Positions 1 through 12,100 of a DNA stretch of 64,000 nucleotides are shown one piece after another. The notes under the pieces were generated by a model. That model ran no database searches. It was not told where the DNA came from and was given only the letters and a program-made list of their open reading frames with translations. Source of the stretch: Pyrrhoderma lamaoense (taxonomy: Eukaryota; Basidiomycota; Agaricomycetes; Hymenochaetales; Hymenochaetaceae); assembly GCA_002794735.1 (NCBI GenBank), contig NBAZ01000001.1:2542001-2606000 (forward strand). The letters run 5' to 3'. The translations under genes were made by a program, and so were the position numbers. Each line of letters begins with the position of its first letter. The first letter of the stretch is position 1.

Positions 1-454
1 TATAATCACCAAAGGGCGTGTTTACTGACGCGCGTCACCGATGAGGGCGCTAGTCGACAGAGACGATGAGGAAGGGGTGTGTGGAGGACGATGGAGAGTG
101 AGGATGGAAGGCAAAGGAAACGGAAGCGAGTGGAGAACTCGAGCAGACGATGGGCCTGGCGCATTGTTTGCAGCCTCATGTTTGTAGGCGATTCCATTCC
201 ACCGACCGACGTCCTTCTCACCCCCTCAGTAACCATTTCCACAATGGCCATCGACATCCTTCTGCATACATTCTAGTCTAGTCGTCCGTACTTTCTTCCA
301 GAATTTTCGTCGTTGTTTCATTCCAAGTTTCTTTATTTTTGCTCAATCCTCTGCCTCGACGCAGCCAAAATTAGATTTTAACCTTCGCATAATTCCCATC
401 GCGACTTTATTTGTGGAAAGTCGATCTTAAGCACCATTCACCATCACCACAAGC

Positions 455-1811
455 ATGGGCTCAGAACCAGAACAACAGCAGAAGCTCACCAAAAAGCAGC
501 GAAAGGCGCTTGCGTTTCGAGAGAAAAAAAGTGGAAAGGGGAAAGGAAAAGCAAGACCTGAACCTAGCGCGTTACCAGAGCTCGACGAACAAGAACTTCC
601 GGAACTTGATCGAAATGCTGAAAATTTAGATCCAGAGATCCCGTTCTCAGCAAAAGCAAAAGGGAAGAGAAAGTCAGATGAAAATGAAACTACAGATGAA
701 GTTTCAGATAAAAAGGTGACGAAGAAAAGAAAGCGCGAGGAGGACACGCACTCCTTGACAAACCCTGAGGAGAAAGAGGCAAAAACGGATGAAAATGCGA
801 ACGTAGGCGAGTCAAATCGGAAGAAGGCCAAAAAGGAGAAAGAAGAAGACTCAAAATCAAAAGCTCGATATATCCTCTTCGTCGGAAATCTAAGATATAC
901 AACAACTAAAGAGGCTATTCATGAACACTTCTCTGTCTGCGGTAAGCTTACCTCTGAAACATCACATTCATCTCCGTTCTTTTCGCTAAACTTTTTGTCT
1001 CCTTTATGCACTTCACATTTCATCCATCGATACAGATCCACCTCCTCAAATTCGCCTCCTATCTCCTAAACCAAAATCCTCTTCCTCTGCGAATGTATCC
1101 GCTTCGTCAAAGTCCAAAGGGTGTGCTTTCCTAGAATTCTCGCACAGGAACGCTCTTCAACAAGCACTCAAACTTCACCACTCAACTCTCGACGGCAGAC
1201 GGATAAATGTCGAACTCTCAGCTGGTGGGGGAGGCTCTGGGGAATCCCGTATCACCAAGATTAGAGCTAGGAATAAAGAACTCGCAAACCAGAGGGTACG
1301 TATGCGTTCCTTCCCCCACTTTTCACCACTTTTTACCAGTTCTTTCTGGTGCTGATATACACTCATTCTTCTTCTGGTTCTCTTTACCTTCTTACCTCGT
1401 TTACTCTTATACCTTTATCCCATCTAACATCTAACCACTTCTTATTCTTCCTCCCTAGGCTAAACGTATTCAAAAAGAAAAACCCGATGCCGACTCTCCT
1501 TCTCCAGCGATAAGAAGGCTGAGCGTCATTCCTCCACCGCCGGTACGGACGCGACTCCAATGCACAAGCGCACCTGGACTATACCCAATAACGACGAGGA
1601 AGACGATGGCCGAACTCATCGAGGTGGAGTCAAACATTCTTCCTCCTCTCGCCGAGTCCGCGGACCCAAGAAAGGGGGTAAACAAGGGGATGGAGAAAGT
1701 GAAGGAAGAGGAGGGGCTTCGTTCAAGCGTGACGGAAGTACTAGTGTAAATAGGACTAGGAAGGCGGCTAAGACCTGGGGAACGGGAGTAAATGCTATTC
1801 CAGTAGGCTGA
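455..1811 (+). CDS. NOP6: NOP6-like nucleolar RNA-binding protein (one RRM)
   Basis: Three exons are inferred: 455-941, 1036-1295 and 1459-1811. The N-terminal ~130 residues are Lys/Glu-rich and low complexity, as in nucleolar proteins. An RRM follows: RNP2-like LFVGNL is at the end of exon 1, and RNP1-like KGCAFLEF and the last strand RRINVEL are in exon 2. The tail carries RGGxKH and ends GTGVNAIPVG, which I recognise from basidiomycete Nop6-like proteins. By family the role is 40S pre-rRNA processing in the nucleolus. Exon 2 splices in phase 0 to 1459, but the conserved tail lies in the +2 frame relative to that phase. A single missing base near 1505 would restore EKPDADSPSP followed by DKKAERHSS. 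The start is the first in-frame ATG of the exon 1 ORF. The family call is firm; the exact function is inferred from yeast. Confidence 0.8.
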
Positions 1812-4660
1812 GTGTTTACCTCTTCTTCTCTTGTTCAGCCGCTTTGTGTAGGAGAGACAGGCTCAGTTTTAAAGGGGACGTACGGAATGATGCTGCTATT
1901 ATTATTATCACTTTCTTCCATTTCCGGCCTCATGGACGTTATTCTATCTACCTACAGTAGTGACCTTAGACGGACATAGAAGTATCAGGTTAGCTCCAAC
2001 ATCAACACGTCAACTTCAGCAAAAAGGTTCGTCACCCAGTCCTAGACCTAGTTTTATCTGTATAACTCCATAAAAAGAACACTGTGGCACGCATGTATCA
2101 CATACACATTATGTTATATGTGCATTGACTCGCAACCTTGGCACTTTACTAAACTACTACAAAAATAAACAGCATATAACAACGTGCAACACGCGCTGGA
2201 TAACGTTAACAGAGTAATATCATTAACATGATATTATTAAATATCTAATAAAAAAACATTGCGGCTAAGAAGTTTTCAATGACAACATATTAGCGCTTTA
2301 AAGCAATAACGTTAGTTGTTAATAAGAATAAAGATTTTGGCATGTGTAGATTCATATTAATTTTTGATTACTTCATATTTACTTACTAAAATTATAAACG
2401 ACAACTCAAAAAATAGAACCGAAGCACTCACGAGTTTCTCCATTACTCCCTTTTACTACTTGGTAGTTATCGTGCTGAATGTCTCATGACTGTTCCATTA
2501 CTTAATGTGTTACTTACAGAATATTGAGTAAAAATTGTAAAATGTGGAAGTGATGAAGAAGGAGCACAGCCATTGCATATCGCTTATCCAATCCATCCTA
2601 GCCGCAGCCCTACATTTTCTACACACAATCATAGCCATAACCAGTATCGTATTTTACTTTAACTCACTTGGAGTCTATAATCCTTATCGATAATTTCTCC
2701 TTTTATTTATTCTATCTTTTTTTATCTAGAAATAACTGAGCTCCCAACCATCAAGGAACAAGCGGTTGCTCTAGTAGACATACTAGCGCCAACACTAGTG
2801 GAAATAGAGTAAAGTAGGAAATTAAGGGATAACGGATATCGATAATCATAGAAAGAGAGGAAGAAACAGACATTTCATTCCACGCAACTTGTTTATATGT
2901 ACGTCTTATACATCTCATCGACTGACTTACTTAAAGTTGAGTAGCGGACAAAAAGATAGTATGTACACACAACTGACGGATTGATATTCGGTGGCTTACA
3001 GCCAGATCCTGCGTGAGTACAAACGAATATGAATGACTGAAATACTAGCTCCAACCCAGTCCGGGAAAAAATAACACGAATAATACGAAATAACAGAAGA
3101 TAACTTGCGATAAAAGATATATAACCATACGAAAGACACAAAAAGCGAAGTATGAGAAAGAAGAAGAGGCAAGGGGGTAAATCACATCGATGAGAACGGA
3201 ATGATTAAAGAAAGAAAGAAGGGGTCCACGAATGTTAGATAGATTAAATATGTAGTGGTATCAAGATTTTCTATCATTCACGAACACCACGCACACTCGC
3301 AAAAAATAGGAGTCTGGGCAACAGGAGGAATGGTATGCAAGGAACAAGAATACAGTGATCAAAAAAAAAAAGTGCGGTGCAACGCAGGAACATGGAAAAA
3401 ACGCAATGAGGGGGAAGGAAAAAAAAAAAAAAACATAAGGGTGTCGCAACATAGGTACTTGCAATTAGCAGCAGCTACCTTGTCTGCTGCTGCGCAATGA
3501 ATGTGAAGATCTTATACCGCATGAATGTTCATAGAAAGGAGCAGGCATACAGGATCTTAGGGATGAGAGATGAAGAGTAATAATACTGATGGGGCAACAA
3601 AAAGTCATAAATATCTATGACGACGGCGACGACGTGAAGCCTTAAAACGGGGGACTAGATGAAAGAGATAGAGGGTCAAGGAAATACTGTTTGGCCTGCG
3701 AGATGGTTACGAGTAGATAAAAAATATTTAAGACACGAGGATGAATATCAGGAACTAGTTTCAAAGGAAAAATTGAAGATTTAGTCAGTAAATCCCGTTT
3801 CACAAAAAAATACTGCAAAAGGAGAATAAAAAAGAAGGGATACATGAAGCCAAATAAAGAGAAAATCCTCCCCTTAAACCCTGAAAACTTCACTTTCCTT
3901 TTACGGAAAGATATGGGCTGAACACAACACATAACACAAAAAAGAGTAAAAGATGTGCCCAAAAAACTTTTGAACCCCAATTAGAGGGGGAGAGGAGGAG
4001 TATCCACGAAATTCCACATGTACGCACAAGCCACTCACAAAATAAAAACCGAAAAGGAAGAAAGGAAGAGCTAAAGAAGAGAGATAGAGACAGATAGAAA
4101 CTTCCCAAACTTTCCCGAACGTATGTCGAAAGAGGAATCCCAAAGAACATACACAAAAAAGTATTAAAAAAACAAGAGAACGAGATCTGCCTCTCTCCGA
4201 GACGATGAGTAAGTGATGAGTAAACAAAAACGGGCTCTCTATCACCATCTAAAAAATATCCAGCCGATACTTCCTCGCTTTTCGGCATCCGAACCCATAG
4301 CACCACTCATCTCTCTCCCCCGGTTCGCCGAGCGGCACATATGCATATAACATATATCCTCCACTTCCCTAACGATCTAATCTATCTATCTAAAGCCAAC
4401 TCAGATATCCAACCATCCCAACTTAAGGCACACGCATCTTAGCGAGAAAAAAAGAAAAAGATGAAGAACAAAGAGGAGAAATAAGCAATATCCAGGGAAG
4501 TAAGAAAAAAAACGCGCTTTCTTTATCCGTCTTAACCGAGTGGAGAGAGGAAGAGGGGGAAAGGGACTGGCGCGGCGCGCAAAGATAGAGCTAAACGAAT
4601 ACGGAGATGGGAGAAAGCGAAACGGATAACTCTACCCCTCCACGCGAGAAGCATGTTAAG
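1812..4660. other. Long convergent intergenic region, no gene seen
   Basis: This 2.8 kb lies between the 3' ends of the NOP6-like gene and SED5. The part from about 2,050 to 2,800 is AT-rich. From about 3,100 to 4,650 the + strand is strongly purine-rich, with A runs near 3361 and 3421, so the SED5-sense strand is pyrimidine-rich. Open frames on the minus strand here encode only Phe/Leu/Ser-rich shadows of the T/C-rich sequence. I see no tRNA, repeat family or conserved protein. Confidence 0.6.
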
Positions 4661-6531
4661 TTATCCTGTTGGAGCGCCAGAAGCCAGCCGCAATTGATAC
4701 AATAGCAGAAACGAGAAAACGAGAATCGTCTGTCAACGGTTAAAAAAATGGGGGAAGGAATGAAAACAAAGATAGAAGGAAGAAAAATCATAACAAATGA
4801 TCCACAAAAAACGTCGCTCTCAAGGCATTGAGTGATATGCAAAAAAAGGAAAACCTGATAGAGAAGATAGATGAAACAATAATTCATAAAGTAATCCACT
4901 CACAAAAACGATAAGTACTCCAAAGACCTTAAGCATGAGCCACCGATTACTTGATATACTTGCATAGTACTTCAGTAATTCACGTTGAGCTCCGCTGACA
5001 TTATTTGCGATGTCTATAGTATCCGCATCAATACGTTGCACCGTCTCACGCTGTTCAGCAACCATATGTGCTAATTGCTGGAATATTTGACCTAATTCCG
5101 CAATAGTTGATTCGATACTCTCAATCGCTGTGGAGCGCTGCTGGATATAGTCATCCTGTTAAAAAATACGCAAAATGAAATCAGCATTTTAGTGTCGTAA
5201 TTAGTGGTTAAAACGAACGAAAGAAGAGAGGAAAGGAGGAAAGGAAGAGATTGACAAGGCGAAGAATGTTCTCTCGACAACAGCAGGTAAAACCAAAAAC
5301 CAGCAAAAGAAAAACGAATAAGCTAATTTACCTGTTGCTCCACAAGTTGCATTTGGGCGAATGGTCCCTGAGCGTTTGAGCCTTCCTCGGCAGCCAAAAG
5401 GTCCATTGCAAGTACATCGCCATTAGGACGAGCTCTTCCTTTTCCTTTGATATCCGCTCGGAAAGCACTTCCATCCCCCATCGGATCGTTAGTTCGCGAA
5501 CCACCGAATAGTAATGAATCTGATAGTTTTGGAGTTCGGCAAACTTTTTTTAAGAAAGGAAGAGTGAAGAAGAAAAAAACTTACTTGTGGGTGCCTGGCT
5601 TGCAGCTGCCGAGGTTGAAGACATGAACTGTTCAGTCCTATCTTTAGATTCCTTCATATTCTACAACACAGTATTAACATTAGACAGAACTTTACTGGTG
5701 AAGAAACATGCATGATATCACATTACCTGGGTTCTAATTTCTAAAACATCCTTGAAAGTCATACTCGTCGTTGCAAGCTTACTCTGCAACAACATTACCA
5801 CATTCGCATTGTGTTCATCAACTAGCTTGTTTGCCGCTGATCTATTAGTAGAATGGCGCTGCTTGATATACGCTTGAAGTGCGGCTATCTGTTTGTTGAT
5901 ACTCGCAATATCTTGTTTGATGATATACGTGAGTTCCTATCAGGGAACAATAAGATATTAGCCAACGGAAACCACATAGGAGAGTAAAGCCAGCGATCAG
6001 GGGTAGACGATAGGGTTCTGAGATAGTCGAAGATAGCAAGAAAAACGAGGGTAGACACATGTCGGATAGAGAAGTTAGGAAATAAGGAGATAACATATGG
6101 ATTTGGATATGGAAGAACTTCCCAAGCACGGCATTTCGACATACCCAAAAAGACTAACATACGAACAAAAGGCGAAACTAGTAAATTAAGAAATCAGGAC
6201 TCACGCTAATCTCCACTGGCCTGTCGTCAAACAAAGTCTTGCGTTTTGCCACTAGGTTTTCAAATTGTTAACTAAACAGTTCTTAAATCAAAAAAGATAC
6301 AAGGATTGCCATTTACTAACGTTGTGCAAGCTTCCCAAGTTTGAGGTTAGCTGAGCTAATATCTTTTCCAATAACATTTGCCATATGCGAGAACTCAGAC
6401 TTTGAGGCGAGTTCTCTCCTCTGCTGAAGAAGCCTCTGTCGCTGCTCTACCACCTTCGGAGAGAGAGTTGAGCGTGAACGAATGGAATCGACACAAGTTC
6501 TAAACTCGTTTGTTCTATCTTGTACGGGCAT
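4661..6531 (-). CDS. SED5: SED5 / syntaxin-5 family Golgi t-SNARE
   Basis: Seven exons give about 360 residues. The start MPVQDRTNEF is the hallmark of Sed5/syntaxin-5. Then come the N-terminal regulatory helices (about residues 1-190), a Gly/Ala/Ser linker, and a Qa-SNARE domain beginning around DDYIQQRSTAIESIEST and running through LAHMVAEQRETVQRID. The C-terminal membrane anchor starts at NRWLMLKVFGVLIVF. By family it drives ER-to-Golgi and intra-Golgi vesicle fusion as a tail-anchored cis-Golgi protein. The last intron begins at a GTGAGT donor just below 4900. I chose the acceptor after a pyrimidine tract at about 4731, giving the tail TILVFSFLLLYQ and a stop at 4661. A nearer acceptor at about 4855 opens a long, unlikely extension. 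No frame breaks were seen in this gene. Confidence 0.9.
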
Positions 6532-7094
6532 TATAGTATAATACAGAGACTAAAAGTAGTATGATAGTATATGAGAAAGAGAGTCTACGAGGCTGGAAAA
6601 TAACGACGAGAAGAGAGAACGAAGGAGCACAGCGCTACTAGTACAATCTCACTATGTTACACCCAGTGACTGTGGCTGTATGTGACGTGTCCGTGACGAT
6701 TAGGGTGATGTTACGTCACGATCCCCAAGGTGCCTTATTGGTGAAATGAAAGAAAATTTCGGAAAATGTGCAAAATTTTACAGAAATTACGAGAAAAATA
6801 GGGCAGCTTCGACCCCAACGCTGGATTGGATGCCGGTCCGCAGCCGATCCGTTCTTTATCCCAATATGGAAAGGTAGCGGCGTCGGTGTTGGGAGCGCCC
6901 TAAAAATAATCACACATCTGTTGGAGTATGCTCTCCTCCCTCATCCGCCTCCGCTTACAATTTTCACTATCTTTTTTACGTCGGCCGCGACCCGCGCCCT
7001 ATATAATACATCGACTTCGATCGTCTGGTAAGTACCCAACAAAGATTCCCTCTGTCTCTTCCCACTTTTTATCATCTCTATCTTTTCTTCAATC
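6532..7094. promoter_or_regulatory. Divergent SED5/GPD promoter with CRE-type sites
   Basis: This is the 563 bp shared upstream region of two divergent genes. It holds TGACGT at 6683-6688, TGACG at 6694-6698 and TTACGTCA at 6711-6718, which match ATF/CREB-family (Atf1/Sko1) sites. A GTAAGT donor-like site near 7024 suggests a 5' UTR intron on the GPD side. Binding is inferred, not shown. Confidence 0.5.
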
Positions 7095-8481
7095 ATGCAT
7101 ATGCCTCTTACTCACAAGCCTCACCATGTCTACGCTCGTCAAGCTCGTCCGCATCGTCCTAAAGTCAGATCAGCTTTATCATCGGACAGAGTAGCTACCT
7201 TTGACATGAACCACTCACCGCATTCGTCACCACCCAAAGTCAAAGTCTGCGTTTTGGGATCGGGCAATTTTGGTTCCTGCCTTGCAGACCATCTAGGTGA
7301 TTCTGACCATGAGGTACTCCTCTGGTCACGCTCAGAAGCTCAAGTCAAGTACTTCAACGAACATCATCGCAACCTCAACTATCTCAAGGATCATGTATTC
7401 CCAAATACCATCACTGCGATCGGCCCAGAATTGCCATCAGCAGAAACTCTAGCAACACTTGACGTGTTACTATTCTCTATCCCCACTGAAGGCTTACGGT
7501 ATGCATATTATGTTCCCCGACATGTTTAAAACAATATGTTTCTCATATGATACCTTTTCTTTAGGAAAACCTTAATCCAGTTGCAACCCCGACTTAACCC
7601 GCATTCTATGCCTCTCCTAATCTTCGTAAACAAGGGCATTGAGACAACAACCCGTGCTCTCACGCTCGAAATCATTGCTGACACTTGCGGGCCCGAGGTC
7701 GCAAAGGTTGCCACTTTCCTGTCTGGACCATCCTTCGCGAAGGAAATTGTCCGAAGACAACCGACTTCAGTTTCGATTGCATCTCTCTCTCAAGTGCATG
7801 CTGAGCGTGCATCACACGTTTTCCATCAACCTTGGTTCCGATGCTACATTGGTACGGACCCAATCGGTCTTGAACTGGCTGGTGCCTTGAAGAATGTGTA
7901 CGCCATCGTCACTGGTATTGCAGATGGCCTTGGGTTCGAGAACAACACGCGAGCGAGTGAGTGTGATTTCCTTTGTCTAATCGCGATCATGTGATGTAAT
8001 CAATATGCTGATCTAATCTAATTCAATTCTATTAGTGTTGATCACACGCGGATTGGCCGAGATGACCCGCATCGGAGTTGCTTACGGTGCTAATCCACTC
8101 ACGTTCCTTTCACTTGCTGGTGTTGGCGATCTCTTCCTTACCTGTTCGTCACCCACGTCAAGAAACTACACTGTTGGATACCGACTCGGAAAAGGCGAAA
8201 AGCTTGAGGATATCATCCGAACGCTTGGATCAGTAGCTGAAGGAGTGACTACAACCAAGGGATTGAAGCTTGTGATCGATGAGCTGGGAGTGAATGCACC
8301 GATTGCATGCGGAATTTACGAAGTTTTGTACGAAGGGAAAGATGTACGTGAGCGGGCTCAATGGTTGATGAACCATCCTGCAATGATGGAGCTGGATCTG
8401 CCGTCGAAGCCGCAAGGAGGACCAGTGCATGAGTTGCTGAAGAAGCTCGGCATTGCGGAGGAGGATGCAACCAAGCAATAA
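7095..8481 (+). CDS. GPD1: Glycerol-3-phosphate dehydrogenase [NAD(P)+]
   Basis: Exons are 7095-7498, 7565-7956 and 8036-8481, and they join cleanly in frame. The enzyme reduces dihydroxyacetone phosphate to glycerol-3-phosphate for glycerol and phospholipid synthesis. A Rossmann motif GSGNFGSCLADHLG lies near the N-terminus. Family blocks include FVNKGIE, SGPSFAKEI, ELAGALKNVYAI (catalytic Lys region), GLAEMTR and SLAGVGDLFLTC. The blocks resemble the GpsA-like type more than animal-type Gpd1. The start is uncertain: ATG 7095 adds a His/Arg-rich leader of about 37 residues before MNHSPHSSPP at 7206, which is also a plausible start. The leader could be an organelle signal or untranslated. The flanking CRE-type sites suit osmotic-stress control, an inference from other fungi. 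Confidence 0.9.
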
Positions 8482-9191
8482 ACGAAAAGCCAAACCGCGC
8501 TTGGCACATTTGTTTTTATTTTTCTGATTGTTCACTTCTATTTCCTCTAATACTGCGCAGACCACTACCTCTTGCCTTCCTTGCGCCTTCACACTGTCGA
8601 CATGCACTATATTTCCACCCCTGATATATGTTTTCGCAAATTTCTCCATCATCGCAACATCAACCACATGTTTCCATAGACTGCACTTATCCTGTAGAAC
8701 TTTTTTGTTTTCTCCTTCTCTTCGTCTTCTTTTCCTTTTCGATTCTTTTAATGTATGAGTAGTACACAAACTGTTTTCGGAATGCAACTGTATAGATCCA
8801 TTGGAGTATAATAGAGATAGGAATGCGCCGGTTTTCGTGTTCAGAAAATCAGAGGACGAGAGTGAGCCAATTGAGAGAGCGGATTACATATGACGAATGA
8901 AAAATAGAGGGTGGGCATCGGAAGAACACGGTCTGGCTGGGAGAAGAGGTGATTGTGATGATTATGACTGATTGTGATCGTGCGTGCGTGGTAAGATGAT
9001 GGACCGTCGACGGTCGGTCGGCTCTCAATTTTTTTTCTATTTTCTCGCCTCTTTCTCTCTCCCAAAAGCGCCCTGCCCAGATACCGCCATCGCTCTTGCT
9101 CCTCCTTCCCAGCCATCTCCCCCATCACTTCCCTTTTCCTTTCAATAATCCTGTAATCTCACCCTTTTCTCTTCTCTTCATCAATCAAGTC
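8482..9191. promoter_or_regulatory. Intergenic region and promoter of the ankyrin/CCCH gene
   Basis: This is 710 bp between tandem genes. After the GPD 3' end the + strand becomes T/C-rich. A perfect 12-bp palindrome ACCGTCGACGGT sits at 9003-9014, about 180 bp before the next start codon, followed by CT-rich sequence typical of fungal promoters. No gene is seen; the minus-strand frame at 8841-9128 is a shadow. Confidence 0.4.
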
Positions 9192-12100
9192 ATGGTTTCC
9201 CCGCTCTGGTTTGCCTCGGACAACGGGGATGCCGCTCAAGTCGCCATCCTCCTCAATGACATTACCGTTAACAATCTAGAAATAAAAGGTACGCCCTTTA
9301 ACATCCTTTTTGTGTCTTCATCTTTCTGATCTAGAATTACCTTTGTCTTGAAATACGTCCCTTGAACTGCTTATTCCCCACCTGATTTGACTTTTTTTCT
9401 TCAAAAAAAAACCTCCATAAAACACATCCGATACAAAAATTCTATTCTCATGTCCCGGACTTTACTGAAACTCATAAAACACCTCATCTCTCATTCCGTA
9501 TCTTCGTTGCCAATAAATTAGATGAGTCCGGAGCAACTCCGCTTGTTCAGGCTGTGAAAAAAGGTCACGTACAAGTCGTAAAAGCCCTCTTAGATGCAGG
9601 TAATGTCTTTCTTCCTGTATCCCCCACCATTAAAACTCCTTTTGCCAGCTGTCACGCCTTTTTACCTACTCTTTTACTTTAACCACCACCTCCCTGTCCT
9701 TCTCCCTTTCTCTTCTCTTAATTCGCATTTCCTTCTTTCTCTGCATACTCATGACGGTAACAGGTGCGGATGCGACCGTGCAGACAAGCGCTGGTGGACT
9801 CGACCAGTTGACACAGGATCAAGCAATCCTTGATCTTCTCGCCTCTGCTCGCGACAAAAACAACGACGAACAGCCAAAAGAAACAGTTGCAGATATATCT
9901 GTCCCGCCTGCGGATGGTGTTCCTGCACAAGTTTCATCGCAGCCCCCTCCCCAACAGCAACAGCGGTACATTCCTACAGATGGCACTGGTGTAGCTCCTG
10001 GTTATCCGCCCCACCCGGATTACTATGCTCAGGCATCGTACATGTACTATCCCTCTCCTTACCCAGCAATGATGCCTGATGGAGCTCCTGCCCCAGGTGC
10101 TTATTATCCACCTCAGCATCCACCCCAGCCAGCCTCAGCGTCTCCAGCCGATTCTGCGAATGGTTCCAACCTGCCGCCGCCTGAAATTGCTCGTTTGATC
10201 CCCTGTCGGTAAGTATCAAGCACATCATTCGTTACCTTATACATACAGTACAAGCACAAATTGTTCGATACAAGGTGGCTGATGAGGAATACTTCATGAA
10301 ACAGATACTTCCCAGCTTGTCGGTATGGTCCATCTTGTATTTTCGCTCATCCTCAAGGACCGTACTTCCAGGGACCTCTCCCTCCCCCAGCGCAATATCC
10401 TCCTTTTGATCCTATGACACAACCACCTTACGGTAGCTATTACGCTCCTTACGCGCCTAATGCTATCCCACCAATCCACACTGTTCCTCCCGCTCCGGGT
10501 CCAGCCTCCGCTAACCCCGTCTCCTCACCATCAGTCACTCTAACATCCCCGCCTCTGCCACCGAATCACACACGTTCGGGATCAGAACTCGTGTCGCCTA
10601 TGCAAGGTCCATTTACCCCCGCATCTGGTCCTCCTCCATTGCCGTTCGCTCTCCCGGCGCCTTACCCCCCACAAGGTGTTCCACCAATGTCCATCCCACC
10701 AATCCCTGCCCCTCCCGCACAAAATCAACCTCAGCCGCCTAACGGTGTCATGTACACGCCCACTTCGCCTATCGTGCACGCTACCAACGGTCAAAACATT
10801 GGAATGCCGTATGGTGATGCGATGATGATCCCCAATGGTGTTGTCCAGCAGTCGCAAGGACCGCAAAATGGGATGGGCGCTAACCCTGGCGCGGGAGGGG
10901 CAGGAGGTCCGACTTCGCAGGATGTTTATGCGCGCTCACAGAGCCAGGCACCTCGTGGTGAAAATGGTTATGGGAATCACCTTCGTCGAGGTAGCGTGCG
11001 CCGTCCCTCGGCCATGGGTCCTAGTAGAAAGCCGGCCTGCGCATTCTTCCCGTCAGGTAGATGTCGTAATGGGTATGTCCTTTTTCTTTCTACAATTTCA
11101 CTTAAAATTCCCCTCCCCCTTCACTATAATTTCGACATGCGCTCTTGTCTCTCATTTCCTAATAGATGCTGACTAGGATTCCTTTTTTCTGTTTTATTTT
11201 TTGAAATTGACTACGCATTTATTACTTCACCCTATATTACTTATCTATTTTTACTAATAATCCTCACATTACCATTGGAAAATGGGGACTTTTTTTTTAA
11301 TTTAGTGATTCGTGCAAGTTTCCGCATATTTTGCCGGATTCGGGAGAGTCGATGCCGAGTAATGGCGCGTCAAAATACGCGTCGACCCGCTCACGTACTC
11401 AGTCTATGTACAACTTGGGTTCATCAGCAGGAAACGAAAACTTAAATGAAAAGATGGCAAACTTGAATTTGCGAAATGTAAGGGAAAACCTTTTCATTCC
11501 TAATAAATATAATTTCTCCATATGCACAAGTGCTAAAGCTGATTAAATAATTCATTCCCTTTCCGAAAATTATCTTAGGATTCGTCGGGTGTCCCCCAAC
11601 TGAATGGGCATGCAAACTCGAATCATCAGACGCAGGGTCCCGTCAACGGTTACGCCCGACCACCACATAACAATTTCAAGTACCCAGTAAATGGGAATGG
11701 AAATGGAAATAATGTGCGTCACGAAAAGCGCAATGGTGGTGGTAATGGCGGTAACGGCGGAATGAACGGTTCCGCTAGAGCCGGAAGTCAACACCAACAA
11801 CAGCCTCAATATCAATCTCATCATCATCATCACCAACAGCAAAGGATACCAAATGCTGACGATTTCCCCGTACTTGCTGGTTCTGTAACTCCTCCGGCCA
11901 GAAGCCCTGGTGTTGGTCCGATGAACGGACCTACTGCTGCACAGGTCTTACAAGCACCTGCACCGTATCGTAAACCTGTCAAGTCCGCCGAAGGAATGAG
12001 TGATCAGGCTACTAATAATAATGGAATTGTGGTACGTATTTTTTGTAATAACCTCTATCCTTTTCTTATATATATTCATATGAAACTTGAACATTAACAA

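Noticed and set aside
6..257. 83-codon minus-strand frame at the left edge, possibly a first exon of a left neighbour
   Set aside because: No recognisable family, no clear donor, and the opposite strand is also open; cannot be supported without flanking sequence.
3642..4306. Long minus-strand frames rich in Phe, Leu and Ser
   Set aside because: They overlap one another in different frames within T/C-rich sequence and have no domain or splice logic; compositional artefacts.
8230..8787. 185-codon frame opposite the GPD 3' end
   Set aside because: Antisense shadow of the conserved GPD last exon.
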